Part shown: piece by piece, positions 46,000-57,914 of the stretch
Layout: each line of letters begins with the position of its first letter
Numbering within the stretch: the first letter of the stretch is position 1
Source of the DNA: Ischnura elegans
Taxonomy: Eukaryota; Arthropoda; Insecta; Odonata; Coenagrionidae
DNA: 64,000 nucleotides
NCBI RefSeq assembly: GCF_921293095.1
Contig: NW_025791658.1
Location: forward strand, 2,852,001 to 2,916,000
Direction of reading: 5' to 3'
Notes under the pieces: model-generated
Database searches by the model: none
The model's input: only the letters and a program-made list of their open reading frames with translations
What the model was told of the DNA's origin: nothing
Translations under genes and position numbers: made by a program

Positions 46000-46250
46000 G
46001 TCCTCGCTCAGTGACGTAGCGAGGGGGTCAAGACCCCCCCCCCCCCGGAATATAAAAAACTTTAACTTTGCCTCATAAAACAAAACAAAATATTGAAAAA
46101 TACTGCATATGCAAAAGAATTCTTGCAAGAAAATGAAGTTTTTTTTCGATTGTGAAAAGTGTTAAAATTAGTGTTAAAAACGTGTTTAAAAAAACCATTA
46201 CTTGGTACCCTTTTCTCCAATATTTTTTCCTCTGGTTTTATACCCCTCCT
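46000..46250. repeat. CGTAGCGAGGGGG-type dispersed repeat piece
   Basis: GTGACGTAGCGAGGGGG followed by a C run at 46035-46047 opens an AT-rich tail. Such heads are frequent in arthropod dispersed repeats. Only weakly assignable. Confidence 0.4.
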
Positions 46251-46254
46251 CCCG

Positions 46255-46448
46255 AACGAAATTCCTGGCTTCACCGCTGTCCTAGCTTGCCAAAAAAGAG
46301 GTCGCGAGTTTGACTCCCGCACACGTAGGTTACCCCTATCCTGGACACTGCTGTTAGTGCACGTGCACTAGTTAACTCGGTGAAAACCCCCAACGCAAAA
46401 GATCTATATGCTTTGGTTTCCGTGGTATGGGAATAAATAATTTTTACA
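46255..46448 (+). repeat. tRNA-derived SINE, decayed copy
   Basis: It shares CTTGCCAAA(A)AGAGGTCGCGAGT, CCCCTATCCTGG and a GGGAATAAATAA tail with the SINE at 30.03-30.23 kb. Confidence 0.6.
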
Positions 46449-46680
46449 GTGATAACTTTTCTAAAGACGAATTAGAACAACTGCATCCATAAATACCTTC
46501 CACAGGAAGTTTTTCTCCATACACTCAGGGCACCGGTTAACTTACCTGAAAAGAAAGAAAGATACAATTAATTCATTTGGCACACCAAAAAACTTTAAAT
46601 CGTGCTTAAAAACTTATTTCAAAATGATTAACCTTGTACGGTCTAAGGTAAATATATATATCCCAATTTTCTTTAATTCT

Positions 46681-47005
46681 CTAAAAATTAAAAGGGCTAT
46701 ATGATTGTAAGAATTAATTCTATTGTGAATAGGCTTATAGTTTTAAATTCTTTTTGTGATAACCTTTAGATATTACGTCTTCACATTGTTAAGAACTTTC
46801 ACTCGAAATGCTGTTTATCTGAAGTGGAAATTTGATAGTTGATAACAAATCATTGAGAAAGTCAACTACAACAAGACGTTATGTGTATCTTTTCTTGTGT
46901 ACCTAGCCTGTAAAGTTAAAGAAATACTCCGCATTTGTCGTTTATTTTCATAAAATTAGCGTCCGAATGTCATGTGACACATGTGTCCCCGTGGACCATA
47001 AGTAG
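46681..47005 (+). repeat. Dispersed repeat, intact partner of 41.3-42.4 kb
   Basis: Its reverse complement matches the split copy. It contains GAATTAATTC at 46711, which is the unfilled insertion site of AATT copy 4. Confidence 0.75.
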
Positions 47006-48048
47006 TTATACGTGAAAATCGCATATGCGATATTGATGCAATGCACGTGACTAAATGCGACGTAGGCGCGATGACGGAGCCTTTATGATATTTAAACCGC
47101 AAGTTTGCCTTTTGAGTGGCAGAATTCGTAAATTTAGTGTCTTACCCACTGCTTCACAGATGGTTACTTGTATTTTCACCGGCAGCTGCCAGAAAGGTTA
47201 CTTCCCTGGTAACTTCCGCGATGTTAAGAAAATATTCCTCGCCATCTATATAAAAACACAGAGTTCGGTAATGTTGCACTCCACCCAATATGGACAGAGG
47301 TTTTTCAGCCAGTGCAATCTAGTTTGACTGATAGACGCAACCGTTTTGAGGAAGAAAGTTTTGAAACTTGTTCAATGTTGATGTTCAACAAGCGTAAATG
47401 ATATTCAGGCTACTATTGTCAATTTTAATTATTTACTTTGCCTTAATCTTTAATTTATTATCATAATACCCCAAAGTTATTTAAACTGTTTCGTTCCCGA
47501 ATAATGGAAATGTTTCGTTTTGATCCAGAGGGAAACGAAAAACGAGGCCTGGGTTTACTTTCGTTCCCGAACGAAACTCATCAAGAAGTTTAGTTTCGAT
47601 CCGGGACGAAACTTTACTCCCGGGAACGAAACTAAATTAATCGATACTCCGCTGCTCTGTTTATGTTTCGATCCCAGAAGTTGCGTGGAGGGGGATATGA
47701 GGGAATAGTTTCGACACATTACGTTTTAAATACGTGCAGAGAGGTTGAAACATTGAGCTTAAAAATCGAATGGCCAGTTTGCGTTCGCCGTTCTCCTGTT
47801 AGTGATAAAAATACGAGTGCCCCATGCGTGCCCAATGGGGGTAGGCCGAACCTCTACTTCATTTAACCATACTTCTTATTCGGTGTGTGTGGGTCAAAAT
47901 TAAACTGTTCGAAGGTGAAGCACGTGGTTCCTCCGGTGCAAATAAATAGTATGTGTTTCGTTTCGTTCCAGAGTTTTAGTTTAGTTTCGACCCGAAGCAG
48001 TTTTGACTCCGAATACGTTTCGAGCCTGAGTTTAGCTCCCCGAGTTTA
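47006..48048. repeat. Unassigned, with TTTCGTTCCCGAACGAAA-type repeats
   Basis: From about 47490 the phrase TTCGTTCCCGAACGAAAC and its variants recur at close spacing (also 47960-48010 and 48721-48800). It reads like a decayed inverted-repeat element. AATT copy 6 inserted within it. Confidence 0.4.
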
Positions 48049-48721
48049 AATAGGGTGGTTTCCTATTATTTTTTTATTGCCTAAATCGAAAGATTATTAC
48101 TCCTGGAGTAAGCATTTCACGATTTTAGATTTTCGAATGAAGATATCTATTTTTCGCGATTAAAAGAAAAGTGAAAAATTTTAAGCACGCGAAAACGCGA
48201 CGGCTAAGAAGGAATGATGGGAAAAATCCGTGAGACGTATTTCTGGTTCCAGCTGTGGGCGTGTGAGATGACCTTAGGGCGAGGCTTGAGAGCTGATACG
48301 ACGCAGGCTGCTAGCAGGTAGCAGAGTACCCTGCTAGCAGGTGGCTAGCGCTTGGCTTAAATAAGGATTATTATTCCCCTGTCAAACAAAGGAAACTTTC
48401 CGAACTTTAGGTATTTTTAATGTGTGATTATTAAGAGATGTTTACCTGAGCTCTGTGCCTCATGCATGTATTGGTAATCTCAGCCGATGTAAAACTCCTA
48501 TCCACTCGTATAGAAACTAGGTCCCTGTAACGTCACGTGGAGTGGCATAGCACGGGCGACAATCTGGCCTTTTTCAAATGCGGTTAAAATTGATCATAAA
48601 CATTTATATTTAACTGGGATTCCTAAAACCAAATAATTTGAATATTATGAATGCACTAATGGTGGGTAAGGAATCGCAATCAATGCCATTCGTTTTCTTT
48701 GATGAGGGAAACTACCCTATT
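48049..48721 (-). mobile_element. AATT element, copy 6 (full length)
   Basis: 673 bp in reverse orientation with both termini AATAGGGTGG and CTACCCTATT. Confidence 0.92.
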
Positions 48722-49173
48722 CGTTACGTTTTGTTTCTACATTTCGCTCCCGTGAACGTAAATATTGAAATGTTACTGATTTTGACTTCCGTTTAGTTTC
48801 TGTTGCCAACCCTGGGCGGGACTCTTCAACAGCACTGCTTCCCACGTTGTCTTCTAAGAGATTAACACGTTGAGCAGTCTGCTAGCAGCTTTCTTCCTAT
48901 TTTTATTTAATTTTCGAGATCCAAAAAGCTTACGTTCCTTTAGAAAGGTTGACTTGCGACTCTCAAAATACCGGACGATGGGGTCGTAAAACCAAAGCTA
49001 TCCGACGCGCGTCCCACTTAATTTCTGCGAATCGGAGAAAGATTGGGGTTCGGCTGTGCGGCATCGAAGTGAAGGAAAGGTCATGCTCATGATATTTCAC
49101 TGAAATGAATGTGATTTTCGTGAAATTTTTAATGGAAAAAATTAATGTTATTCCAATGATAAATTTAATCGAT

Positions 49174-50225
49174 CAAAATTTCTTTCTCATTTGAAACCTA
49201 AGCACAGGAAGAATTCTGATGGAAATACGTTCCAAAATAAGGCATTTTTATGAAGCTTTTACCGTAGAAAATTATATTCTCGCGCAAATTTGACCACAGT
49301 ATACCCTTCCTTAACGAATTTTTTTCGAAGATTTTATTTATCTTTTTATAAAACACCCTTAATTGTGAAAACCTATCAAAATTTCTTTCTCATTTGAAAC
49401 TTAAGCACAGAAAGAATTCTGATGGTAATATGTTCCGAAATAAGGCATTTTTATGAAGCTTTTACCGTAGAAAATAGGACAGTTTCCTTCATCAAAGAAA
49501 CCGAAAGGCATTGATTGCGATTTGTTACCCACCATTACTGTATTCATAATATACAAATTATTTCGTTTTAGAAATGCCGGTTTAGACGAATGGCCATGAT
49601 CCATTTTTATCCTCATTTGAAAAGGGCCAGATTGGCGCCCATGCGATTCCACTCCACGTGACGTCACAGGGACCTAGTTTCTATAGGAGAAGATAGGAGT
49701 TATACATCGTCTGAGATTACCAATGCATGCATGAGGCGCAGAGCTCAGGGAAACATGTCTTAATAATCACCTATTAAAACTGGCTAAGGTCGGAAAGTTT
49801 TCTTCGTTTGATAAGGTATTAATAAACCTTTTTTAAGCCAAGCGCTACCAGCCATCAAGGTACTCAGCTACCCTCTAGCATCCTGCGTCCTATCAGCGCT
49901 CAGAGCCTAGATCAAGGTCACCTCACAAGGCAGGAGGGGGAACCAGAAATACGTCACACGGAGAGATTTCCTTACCCGTCGCGTTTTCGCGGGCTTGAAA
50001 ATTTTCACTTTTCATTTAATCGCGAAAAATAGATATCGTCATTTAAAAATCTAAAAGCGTGAAATACGTACTCCAGGAGTTATAATCTTCCGATATAGGC
50101 AATAAAAAAATAATAGGAAACCACCCTATTATATTCTCGCGTTGATTTGACCACAGCCTATCCTTCATATACAAATGCTTTCGAAGATGTTATTTCTCTC
50201 TTTATAAAATTATCCTTAATTAACT
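49174..50225. repeat. 203-bp tandem duplication, second unit split by AATT copy 7
   Basis: AAAATTTCTTTCTCATTTGA at about 49174 recurs at 49377. The first unit runs on through GTAGAAAATTATATTCTCG; the second is interrupted at AATT and resumes at 50131. Confidence 0.85.
49473..50130 (+). mobile_element. AATT element, copy 7 (full length)
   Basis: 658 bp with termini AATAGGACAGTTTCC and GGAAACCACCCTATT. The unfilled site is preserved at 49270-49273. Confidence 0.92.
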
Positions 50226-50740
50226 GCCGATGATGAAAATGGGAGTTGTATGTTATATTTCCTCACAACATCTGATCATTGAAAATCATTATTTTTCCAT
50301 ATGATACAATTTCTGCTCAAATCTTGTGTGGTAGAGAGTATTGCCCCAATTTTCCTAGCATGAATGAATATTTGAATGAAAAATGTGAATGAAACTCGTA
50401 TTCATTTATGGAAGTTATGTCTAAATGATGTCTGAAAGAGGTGAATTATTACTATTTTAAAAGGTAATATACGAAATAACCTGAGATGATCGCATCTTAT
50501 TTATTGGTTGCATTATAAAATGGTGTTTATTCTCATAATATAATAAATAAATACCGATAAAGACAATCTTGGCCCATCTGCCTTTACGCTCGTGTATGTG
50601 ATGAAATTTTTTCCGTTTCGTCAAATTTTCTTATTATTTTAAAGACTAACTCCAACTGAGATTACGGAAACAAGTTATTGGTGACCGTATTCAAACTAAT
50701 GCCTTTGAATAGCCCACATAACGGGCTATTTTTTTAAAGT
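50226..50740. other. AT-rich unassigned stretch
   Basis: No gene or repeat recognised. Confidence 0.4.
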
Positions 50741-51650
50741 ATTTCGTAACCTCGGTTAAAACGAAAGAGTCGACCTGGATGATAACCCGAGAAGAATTCA
50801 TCAATGATTTCACCAGTAGGAATTGAAATCGTTTATTGTTTGCTATAATTTAGTTTGAATTACTGACATAATGCAAACGTCATGACTTAATTTTTGAAAA
50901 CATACATTATAGATGGGCAAGCTTTTCCAAAAAACTAAGTTAAAATTTTTTGATTACGTAGAGAGCAAAATATTTCGTAACGTCGGCTTATACGAAAGAA
51001 TTAACCTGGCTGAAAAACCGAGAAGAAATCATCAATGGTTTCACCAGGAGAAATTAAAATCGTTTATTTTTTGCAATAATTTAGTTTGAATTACTGACAT
51101 AATGTTAACTTCACGACTTAATTTTTAAAAACATCCATTATAGATGGGCAAGCTTTTCCGAAGAACTGAATGAAATTTTTTTGAGTATGTAGTGAGCAAA
51201 GTATTACTTAACGTCGGCTCATACGAAAGAATCAGCCTGGCTGAAAACCCGTGAAGAATTCATCAATAATATTCACCAGGAGAAATTAAAATCGTTTATT
51301 GCTTGCATTAATTTATTTTGAATTCAGCTATTATGAACCACTTCTCTGTTTCCACACACTTTTATTTACACCGACCATGTTTTCGGCAACTTGTGCCATT
51401 ATCAAGGCCTTTATCATTGCCATTGACATTGCCATTATCTTGTCCACAAGTTGCTGAAACCATGGTCGGTGTAAATAAAAAGTGTGTGGAAACAGACAAG
51501 TTGTTTTAATAAGCTGAATATCAAATATTTCCACCGTATCACAACGGAAACTGTTTCATTTATTTTGAATTTCTGATATAACGTAATCATCGTGGCTTAA
51601 TTTTTGAAAATCCTCCAATATCGACGCGTAAGCTTTTGCAAAACCCTAGG
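50741..51650. repeat. 231-bp tandem array related to the PLE tail
   Basis: Units start at 50741, 50972 and 51203 (ATT(T/A)C(G/T)TAAC(C/G)TCGG), exactly 231 bp apart, with a fourth partial unit ending near 51650. The first 60 bp of each unit matches the tail of the PLE at 860-930. The fourth unit is split by a palindrome. Confidence 0.8.
51318..51525. repeat. Palindrome inserted in the 231-bp array
   Basis: Arms from about 51318-51388 and 51448-51525 (TTCAGCT(A)TTAT, GTTTCCACACACTTTTATTT, CACCGACCATG) are reverse complements. The centre repeats CATTGCCATT. GTCGGTGTAAATAAAAAGTG parallels the palindrome at 980-1282. Confidence 0.75.
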
Positions 51651-52053
51651 AAAAGGGTACTCCAGCCAGGGTACGGCTTTAAATCGCCTGGCGTCCGGTT
51701 GAAACAAGGCCTCATAAGGATGTAACCCCGTGGTGACACTAAGTTACCATTACGAACTCCCCTGTTAGGGTACTAAAGTAGTTTTAACGCCGGACCCTGG
51801 CGAAAATGGGCTCCGCTTGCAAACCCTTTTTGCTTCCCCACACCCTTCATCCACACATGCGCCGATAATAATGGCATCCTTTTCCGAGGGGTCTACGCGA
51901 CTCTTAACACAGGGACTGATTAAGTATCGTACCGTATCGTACCACGCACGGGAGGGTGTGGGAAGGCCGTTAACTGCCCATGAGGCCAAGTGAAACATGC
52001 GTTTTAATATGCACAAGCAGAGTGGACGGCATTATGGGGATGTCTGCTGGCGA
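51651..52053. other. GC-balanced unassigned repeat-like stretch
   Basis: CCAGGGTACGGCTTTAAATC and GTAACCCCGTGG phrases suggest a retroelement untranslated region, but no coding motif confirms it. GTACCGTATCGTACC occurs at 51927. Confidence 0.3.
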
Positions 52054-52183
52054 AATTGGGTAGTTTCCTTCATCAAAGAAAACGAAAGGCATAGATTGCG
52101 ATTCGTTAGCCACCATTAGTGTATTCATAATATACAAATTTTTTGGTTTTAGAAATACCGGTTTAGAAGAATGTTAATGGTCT
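52054..52183 (+). mobile_element. AATT element, copy 8 (left-end fragment)
   Basis: About 130 bp of the left end (GGGTAGTTTCCTTCATCAAA to GTTTAGAAGAATG). Confidence 0.85.
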
Positions 52184-52383
52184 AGGACTAGGCGAAGACT
52201 AGGGGTTGTTTAAGACACGGTTACCCGCTTGGCTGGAGTTGTTTACGTCATCAACGTAGAGCCGTTGAACAGGGGTGAAATATTTAAGGTTCTCAAGTAC
52301 ACATCTTAATTTTTTAGTTGTTATTGCCAGTGACCTTTCAAAAATACATCTCACAAATCCGAAAGTGCAATAACATTTATTCC

Positions 52384-52690
52384 GTGGGGGATCGGGTTGC
52401 TGTGGTGGCAAGAGTGTTGGCTTCACACCCGGCGGGCTCGGGTTCAAATCCCGGCAGTGGCAGAGAATTTTCAGACTGCCCGATCCCTGCTTGAATATTG
52501 TGTGGAGGACGTTTCAAGCGCAAGACTCCGTCCGTCGGATGGGACGTTAAGCCGTGGTCCCCTTGGCGTCTTTCGTTAAGAGCAGACTAATGCCGACGCC
52601 GGGTTTCTCTCCACCCTTCCTTCCATACCCTTCCCTCATGGCGCAAATGACCTCAGCTGTCGGTCGCCTCCTCCGAATACCATACCAGGT
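52384..52690 (+). repeat. tRNA-derived SINE (second family)
   Basis: The tRNA-like head has TGGTGGCAAGAGTG and the B box GGTTCAAATCCC. The body contains CCGTCGGATGGGACGTTAAG and GTCCCCTTGGCGTC, phrases common to insect SINEs. No clear tail or target duplication was fixed. Confidence 0.75.
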
Positions 52691-52994
52691 TTTGGTCTCT
52701 GTCACATTGATGGGGAAAAGTTGTAGCTAGAGATGGACAATACTTTTAATGATTCATTTATAAGCATTTTTTCACGACAAAGTCGTATTTTCGTTCAAAA
52801 AAACAGCTGAACTTAGTTGCGCAACTATTACATAACTTAGAACTTATAGTTTTAGTGACACTTAGACCCCTCAATAAACAGGATACGTGTTTACGTCGAC
52901 TTAAAATGAGTATCACACAGGATAAGACAGCTCGATGTAGACTTGCTCTACAAGAAATATAAATACGAATGGTCACCGGCAATAAAATCTCGGA

Positions 52995-53653
52995 AACAGG
53001 GTGGTTTCCTATTATTTTTTTATTGCCTAAATCGAAAGATTATTACTCCTGGAGTAAGCATTTCACGCTCTTAGATTTTTGAAGGACAATATCTATTTTT
53101 CGCGATTAAATGAAAAGAGAAAATTTCAAGCGCGCGAAAACGCGACGGCTAAGTAGGAATGATGGGAAAAGTCCGTGTGACGTATTTCTGGTTCCAGCTG
53201 TCGTCATGTGAGGTGACCTTGGGGCGAGGCTTGAGCGCTGATACGACGCAGGCTGCTAGCAGGTAAGTGAGTACCCTGCTAACAGGTAGTGCTTGGCTTA
53301 AAGAAGGACTATTATTCCCCTATCAAACGAAGGAAACTTTTCTAACTTAGGTATTTTTAATGTATGATTATCATGAGATGTTTCCCTGAGCTCTGTGCCT
53401 CATGCATGCATAGGTAATCTCAGACGATGTAAAACTCCTATCTACTCGTACAGAAACTAGGTCCCTGTGACGTCACGTGGAGTGGTATCGCATGGGCGCC
53501 AATCTGGCCTTTTTCAAATGATGTTAAAATTGACCATTGCCATTCGTCTTAAAACCAAAACCAAATAATTTGTATATTATGAATACACCAATGGTGGGTA
53601 AGGAATCGCAATCAATGCGTTTCGTTTTCTTTGATGAAGGAAACTATCCTATT
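52995..53653 (-). mobile_element. AATT element, copy 9 (full length)
   Basis: 659 bp in reverse orientation. Left terminus mutated to AACAGGGTGG; right terminus CTATCCTATT. Confidence 0.9.
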
Positions 53654-54299
53654 GTGTTTTATTCTTGGTAACCTTACGTATATAACCTCTATTCAACGGT
53701 CATTTACTCTTGTGGAGGCCGCTCAAGAAAGGTTACACGGTATTATCTTCGACTTACAATGAGTAGCATCGCACTATAACCCCGGACAGCTCCATATAGA
53801 CTCGCTCTCTAAAAACGGAAAGAATGATATATATCGAAGGATCGGCATCCAGCCGGTGTAAATAAATCGAACGTACATTTCTTGGCGAACTTTCACCTGT
53901 CTTCCTTTTCAAGTTTCCGACTTTATTTACGACTCCCGGCCGTCGCCTTGGAGACGAGTTTTCACCCGCTGACGTGCCCTTTTAATTACCAGGGAGAGGC
54001 TCTCGTGTTGCTCCCGGGGCGATCGTCTTTTTTTTTCTCTCGCCCGATGCGCAATCGTCAATCTTTTGTCTCTTTCGCTTTTCATCCCTCTCTCACTCCA
54101 ACCAAAGTATACATGATTCGTAATAATCGGTACATGTTCTTCCCGCAAGAGGCACCACTGTCGACTTATTTATAGTTAACAATGTCTACCTCAAAGAGTT
54201 ATAATGCCTTCCAACGAGATTTCAATACCTAAGCGTTTTTTCAGTACTTGTTAACTCTGTAAGTATCACAATATAATCACAAGTCAACAATCTAAAGAT
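53654..54299. other. Unique stretch, GC-richer
   Basis: No exon signal was trusted. Open frames at 53882-54175 occur on both strands. It may be regulatory. Confidence 0.35.
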
Positions 54300-54560
54300 T
54301 GTTTTGATGAAGCTCTCCATTTCTCTCTCCTATACGCTAGCCATTTCTAAGCTACGTATGTCTTCTCTTTTACATCCTTAATAACCCTTTGTCCTAAGTA
54401 ACTCATTCGGGGCCGTCCTTGCCCTTCTTCCCTTCCACCTGTCCTTCTAAGATTGTCTTCATCATGCCATCATGCCTCAATGTGTGGCCAACTAAGTTGT
54501 TCCGTCTCCTCCTTTAGGTTATTGGAGGAATCCTCTTTCTCCCAGCCTTCTTTAAAGGCG
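54300..54560 (-). pseudogene. LINE 3'-end fragment
   Basis: It resembles 4050-4310 of the LINE: CTCTCCTAT.CGCTA, TTTACATC, CCTTCCACCTGTCCTTC, GATTGTCTTCATCA and CCATCATG occur in order. Confidence 0.7.
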
Positions 54561-54827
54561 GAAAGAGGAGAGGGTGTTCCCAGGATCACAACTAGGGGAG
54601 GCAAGCCATGGTTAAGGGGGGGGGGGAAGCCAAGCTGTGAAATTTTAGCATGGAAAAGGTGAACGGGCATTTTAAGAAAATTATAACAGCGCTTCATTAG
54701 TTTATGACATTATTTGCTTGAAAAAAATAGTTTTATTTTATTTACATATCCATTCTGGAATAGAAAGCGGTGAATTATTCAGATGGTATTTTACGGAGGA
54801 ATTGTAAATAGTGGTTTTTTTTTTAAG

Positions 54828-55076
54828 TATACCGGGACTAGCCGCAAACTTTTACGGGAGTCACCCGCAATGCACAATCGTGCGAAAGATCCACAGAGAA
54901 AAAATCATCCGTCTTGACCGGAATTCGAACCCAATCCCCCGATATCCGGTCAAGTGCTTTGGCCAGTTAAGCTACCGATGCTACCATGGATATTTATGGA
55001 CACTACCGGACAAGGAGTTGCTGGACTGCTGAGCATATGATAAGTTATCACCGCAGCTAGTCCCGGTATACTTTAA
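54828..55076 (-). repeat. tRNA-like SINE with inverted ends, minus copy
   Basis: It is bounded by AGTATACCGGGACTAG and its exact inverse CTAGTCCCGGTATACT. The tRNA-like head (A and B boxes) lies inside on the minus strand. This gives the fullest view of the family seen at 1.9-2.2 kb. Confidence 0.75.
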
Positions 55077-55159
55077 ACTAGTCAAGAGCAAACACCTCTT
55101 TGTGTTCTATGTCGGGGCCTGCTCTCCGGCTGTGGCGCTGTGCGCACGATTTGGACTGC

Positions 55160-55345
55160 TCGTGGCATCACATGCTCAGCAGTCCAGCAACACCTCGTCC
55201 GGTAGTGTTCACAAATATCCACAGATAACAATGACGCCTCGGTAGCTTAACTGGCTAAAGCACTCGACCGGAAATCGGGGGATCCGGGTTTGAATCCCGG
55301 TCAAGGCGAATGATTTTTTTCTCTGTGGATCTTTCGCACGTTAAT
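55160..55345 (+). repeat. tRNA-like SINE, plus copy of the divergent pair
   Basis: TGCTCAGCAGTCCAGCAAC then GCCTCGGTAGCTTAACTGGC and a B box GGTTTGAATCC, ending after CTCTGTGGATCTTTCGCAC. It is an inverted partner of 54828-55076. Confidence 0.75.
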
Positions 55346-55550
55346 AGCGGCATAAGGAAAGAGGTAAAGGGAAGGGATTTTTGAAGCCATGGTGTTATAT
55401 AAGGACGGGATTCGGTAAAACAGAAAGCGTTGAGAGATGGAAAGACGGAATCGCGGAAAATATTTACAACACGGTCGATAAGATGACAATATGATGAAAC
55501 AATGTATTGAGTCGAATTTAAAAGGATGATCGATAAGATTTAAACGAAAA

Positions 55551-55835
55551 CATATCGATGGCTAAGTTCTAACAACACGTATCTCAAAACTTTTCAGGAG
55601 AGCAGAAAAAAAACTATAATTTTTTTTAATGTAGACTAAAGTTATAAACCAAAAATTCATAGAACTGAAAAAGAAGCATGAACTTGCCAACAGCAAAGAA
55701 TTGTTTTTTGCTACAACAAAGAGTTGTTTTTGCTTGAATTCTATTTTATTATGTTATTACTCTTTTTTTTAAATACCTGTGTCAATGCGGCCGAATATTG
55801 AGATACGTGTTGTTAGAACTTCGCCATTGATATGG
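55551..55835. mobile_element. 285-bp element with 38-bp terminal inverted repeats
   Basis: CATATCGATGGCTAAGTTC... at left and ...GAACTTCGCCATTGATATG at right match over about 38 bp with three differences. The interior is AT-rich and non-coding. Target duplication was not resolved. Confidence 0.7.
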
Positions 55836-56014
55836 AAAGTATGAATTTCAAATACGAGAACGAAAAACCGCCAAGGCAGAAATATATTTTCTTGTCGGCA
55901 AAAGTAAATAACTGTTTACCATTTAATTCCGAAGCAAACCAAATACGTCGACAAAAACGGATACATTATAATGCGGAAATTTTTGATCGAACTAAGATGA
56001 AATCAACATGAAGA

Positions 56015-56045
56015 TGATAATAAAAATAATAATGATAATAATAAA
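56015..56045. repeat. AAT-rich microsatellite
   Basis: Imperfect repeats of AATAATAATG type. Confidence 0.8.
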
Positions 56046-56186
56046 ATGCCTTTTTCGGGCGAGGTTGAGACTAAGAAGTGTCCTCTTCCACCTAACCCCT
56101 CCATAGCGTCAATGCAAACATATTAAAAAATAGTAGACAAACGTTTACAAGAATAAGAATATACAATATACACTGTTTGTGAAATG

Positions 56187-56645
56187 TCAAAAATATGAAC
56201 AAATATATGTGAACATTTTGTGTAAAAAAACATTTATGTTTGTGGGAAAAAGACATAAGGATAAGGGTGTAGTATCCTTCAGCGAAACAACCCACTGCAG
56301 GAAAACGCCCACACAAGAAGGGGGGCGTGAAAAACCTGCTAGCTGTGAAGTGAAAAGTGCTTTGTGTAGCCTCCTCTTAAAGGATGCCAATGATGGTGAG
56401 TTCCTAGTTAAAAGGTTAAGATTATTCCATTCCCTATATGCAGTTACGATAAATGATTTGTTGTAAATGACAGTTCGGTGATCAGGTATAACAAGATTGT
56501 GATTCCCTCTTGTGTTTGCCATGTAGACAGTGTCAAGACCCCTGAACTCGCATGATAGGTAAGGGGGTGTTTTTGTGCTTAGAATTTGGTATGGGAGAGA
56601 AAGAGTATGCAGCCGACGTCGAGAGTCGAGCGAAAATAAAACCAC
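56187..56645 (-). pseudogene. Non-LTR retrotransposon C-terminal fragment
   Basis: A 152-residue minus-strand frame contains NLVIPDHRTVIYNKSFIVTA, YREWNNLN and SPSLASFKRRLHKAL, the typical R(T)..Y..SF...YR.WN.L...S..SFK..L pattern that closes Jockey/CR1-like reverse transcriptase proteins. The catalytic region is absent. It is a different lineage from the 4-kb LINE. Confidence 0.8.
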
Positions 56646-56654
56646 TCCACCGAC

Positions 56655-57000
56655 AAAACATTTATTTTTTTAGCAGCCTCACATTCCGTTTACTCCAAAT
56701 CCGTTAAACGCCACGGCGGAAGTGAAATGATATATCGAATGCTATTCATCGTTCGAGTCTCGAAGTTATCGCGGAGTAACACTGGATTGAGTCGACTCGA
56801 AAATGATGCTCGATAAGTCTGAAGTGAGAATCTCAACAGGTATTTGAATACGAGAAGAAAAAAAACGCCATAGAATAAAATCAGACGAATAGAGCGGTTT
56901 CTTACATGTGGAGACCCGGTGTCCCACAAGGGATTGTATTGGGACCGCTGAATTTCATTTCCCTGCCGACAGGCGGCGCGACGATCGCACGTGATTTATG
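56655..57000 (+). repeat. Reverse transcriptase GVPQG fragment split by a 230-bp insertion
   Basis: TTAGCAGCCTCACATTCCG (56672-56690) and GTGTCCCACAAGGGA (56920 on) are contiguous in the inverted copy at 59515-59605. The joined stretch encodes GVPQG.VLGPLNFISLP, the motif between reverse transcriptase blocks. The 56690-56919 block is extra. Confidence 0.65.
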
Positions 57001-57900
57001 CACCCCAGAAGATATTCTTGCGGTGTATACAGAACGATACTTCATTTATGCATCAACTTGCACTTTTTCACGCCATCTCGCTGCAGCTCAACGCGTCCCC
57101 GATAAGCGATTTATTTTTACACGTACTCCAGGTCGATTCTAGGGAAGGTAGAATAGACTACAGTATGCTTATTCGAGACTCAAGTCACCGATGTCGGCGC
57201 TGAAGGCCGTGACGTAATTTGCCCACAGAAGTGTTTATCCAAGAACAGTTTATCGCATTTTATAGCGTCAATTTTTTTATTTTCATAATGAGGTAGATGA
57301 CGATAAAATGTGGTGAAACACAGTTATATGACAAAATACAGAATATTTTGAATAATTATGTTGTAGAACAATAATAAATTAAGGAATAAGACATATAGTG
57401 GCGGAGGTGCAGCTTGCCCGCGCCCACTTGTAGTTCGCGGCCACGTAGAGTCGCAGCCAACTAGCAGCTGGCCAGTCGCTTGCACATGCTTTAAGCGGTG
57501 AGTGTCGGCGGAGCATTTAAACTGCGCTCGGCACAAAATGTACGAATTTTGCCGTCGAAAAGGCAAATTTGCGTAAAAACATCATAAAAGTCCAGTCATC
57601 GCATCTATGTAGCATTTATTTGCGCACATCGCATCTATATCGCATTTATCGCATTTGCGATTTTCACGCATCTCTACTTATGATAAAATGCCACAAAGTT
57701 ATTAATTCATCAGTTAAATTTATTTATGAATATTTAAGAGGAGTTTCAAGTTCCCATTTGAAATCGTTTTTGAAGTTTTGGGCAGCTTTTTTCAATTTCA
57801 GCCCACTGTGCTAATAATCTCAGCAAGCCAGTAGGGTGAACGATGACAGGAAAGACTTAAAAACTGTGACATAGCAGAAATGTAGGATTATACAACTGAG
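57001..57900. other. Unassigned stretch
   Basis: No gene or classified repeat recognised. Confidence 0.35.
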
Positions 57901-57914
57901 GCATCCGTTCCAAA

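Noticed and set aside
51765..52016. Coding exon in the GC-balanced segment
   Set aside because: The 83-codon minus frame lacks domain features and the sequence resembles repeat untranslated DNA.
56690..56919. Retained intron lost from the copy at 59.5 kb
   Set aside because: The block has no GT...AG boundaries in either orientation at its edges.
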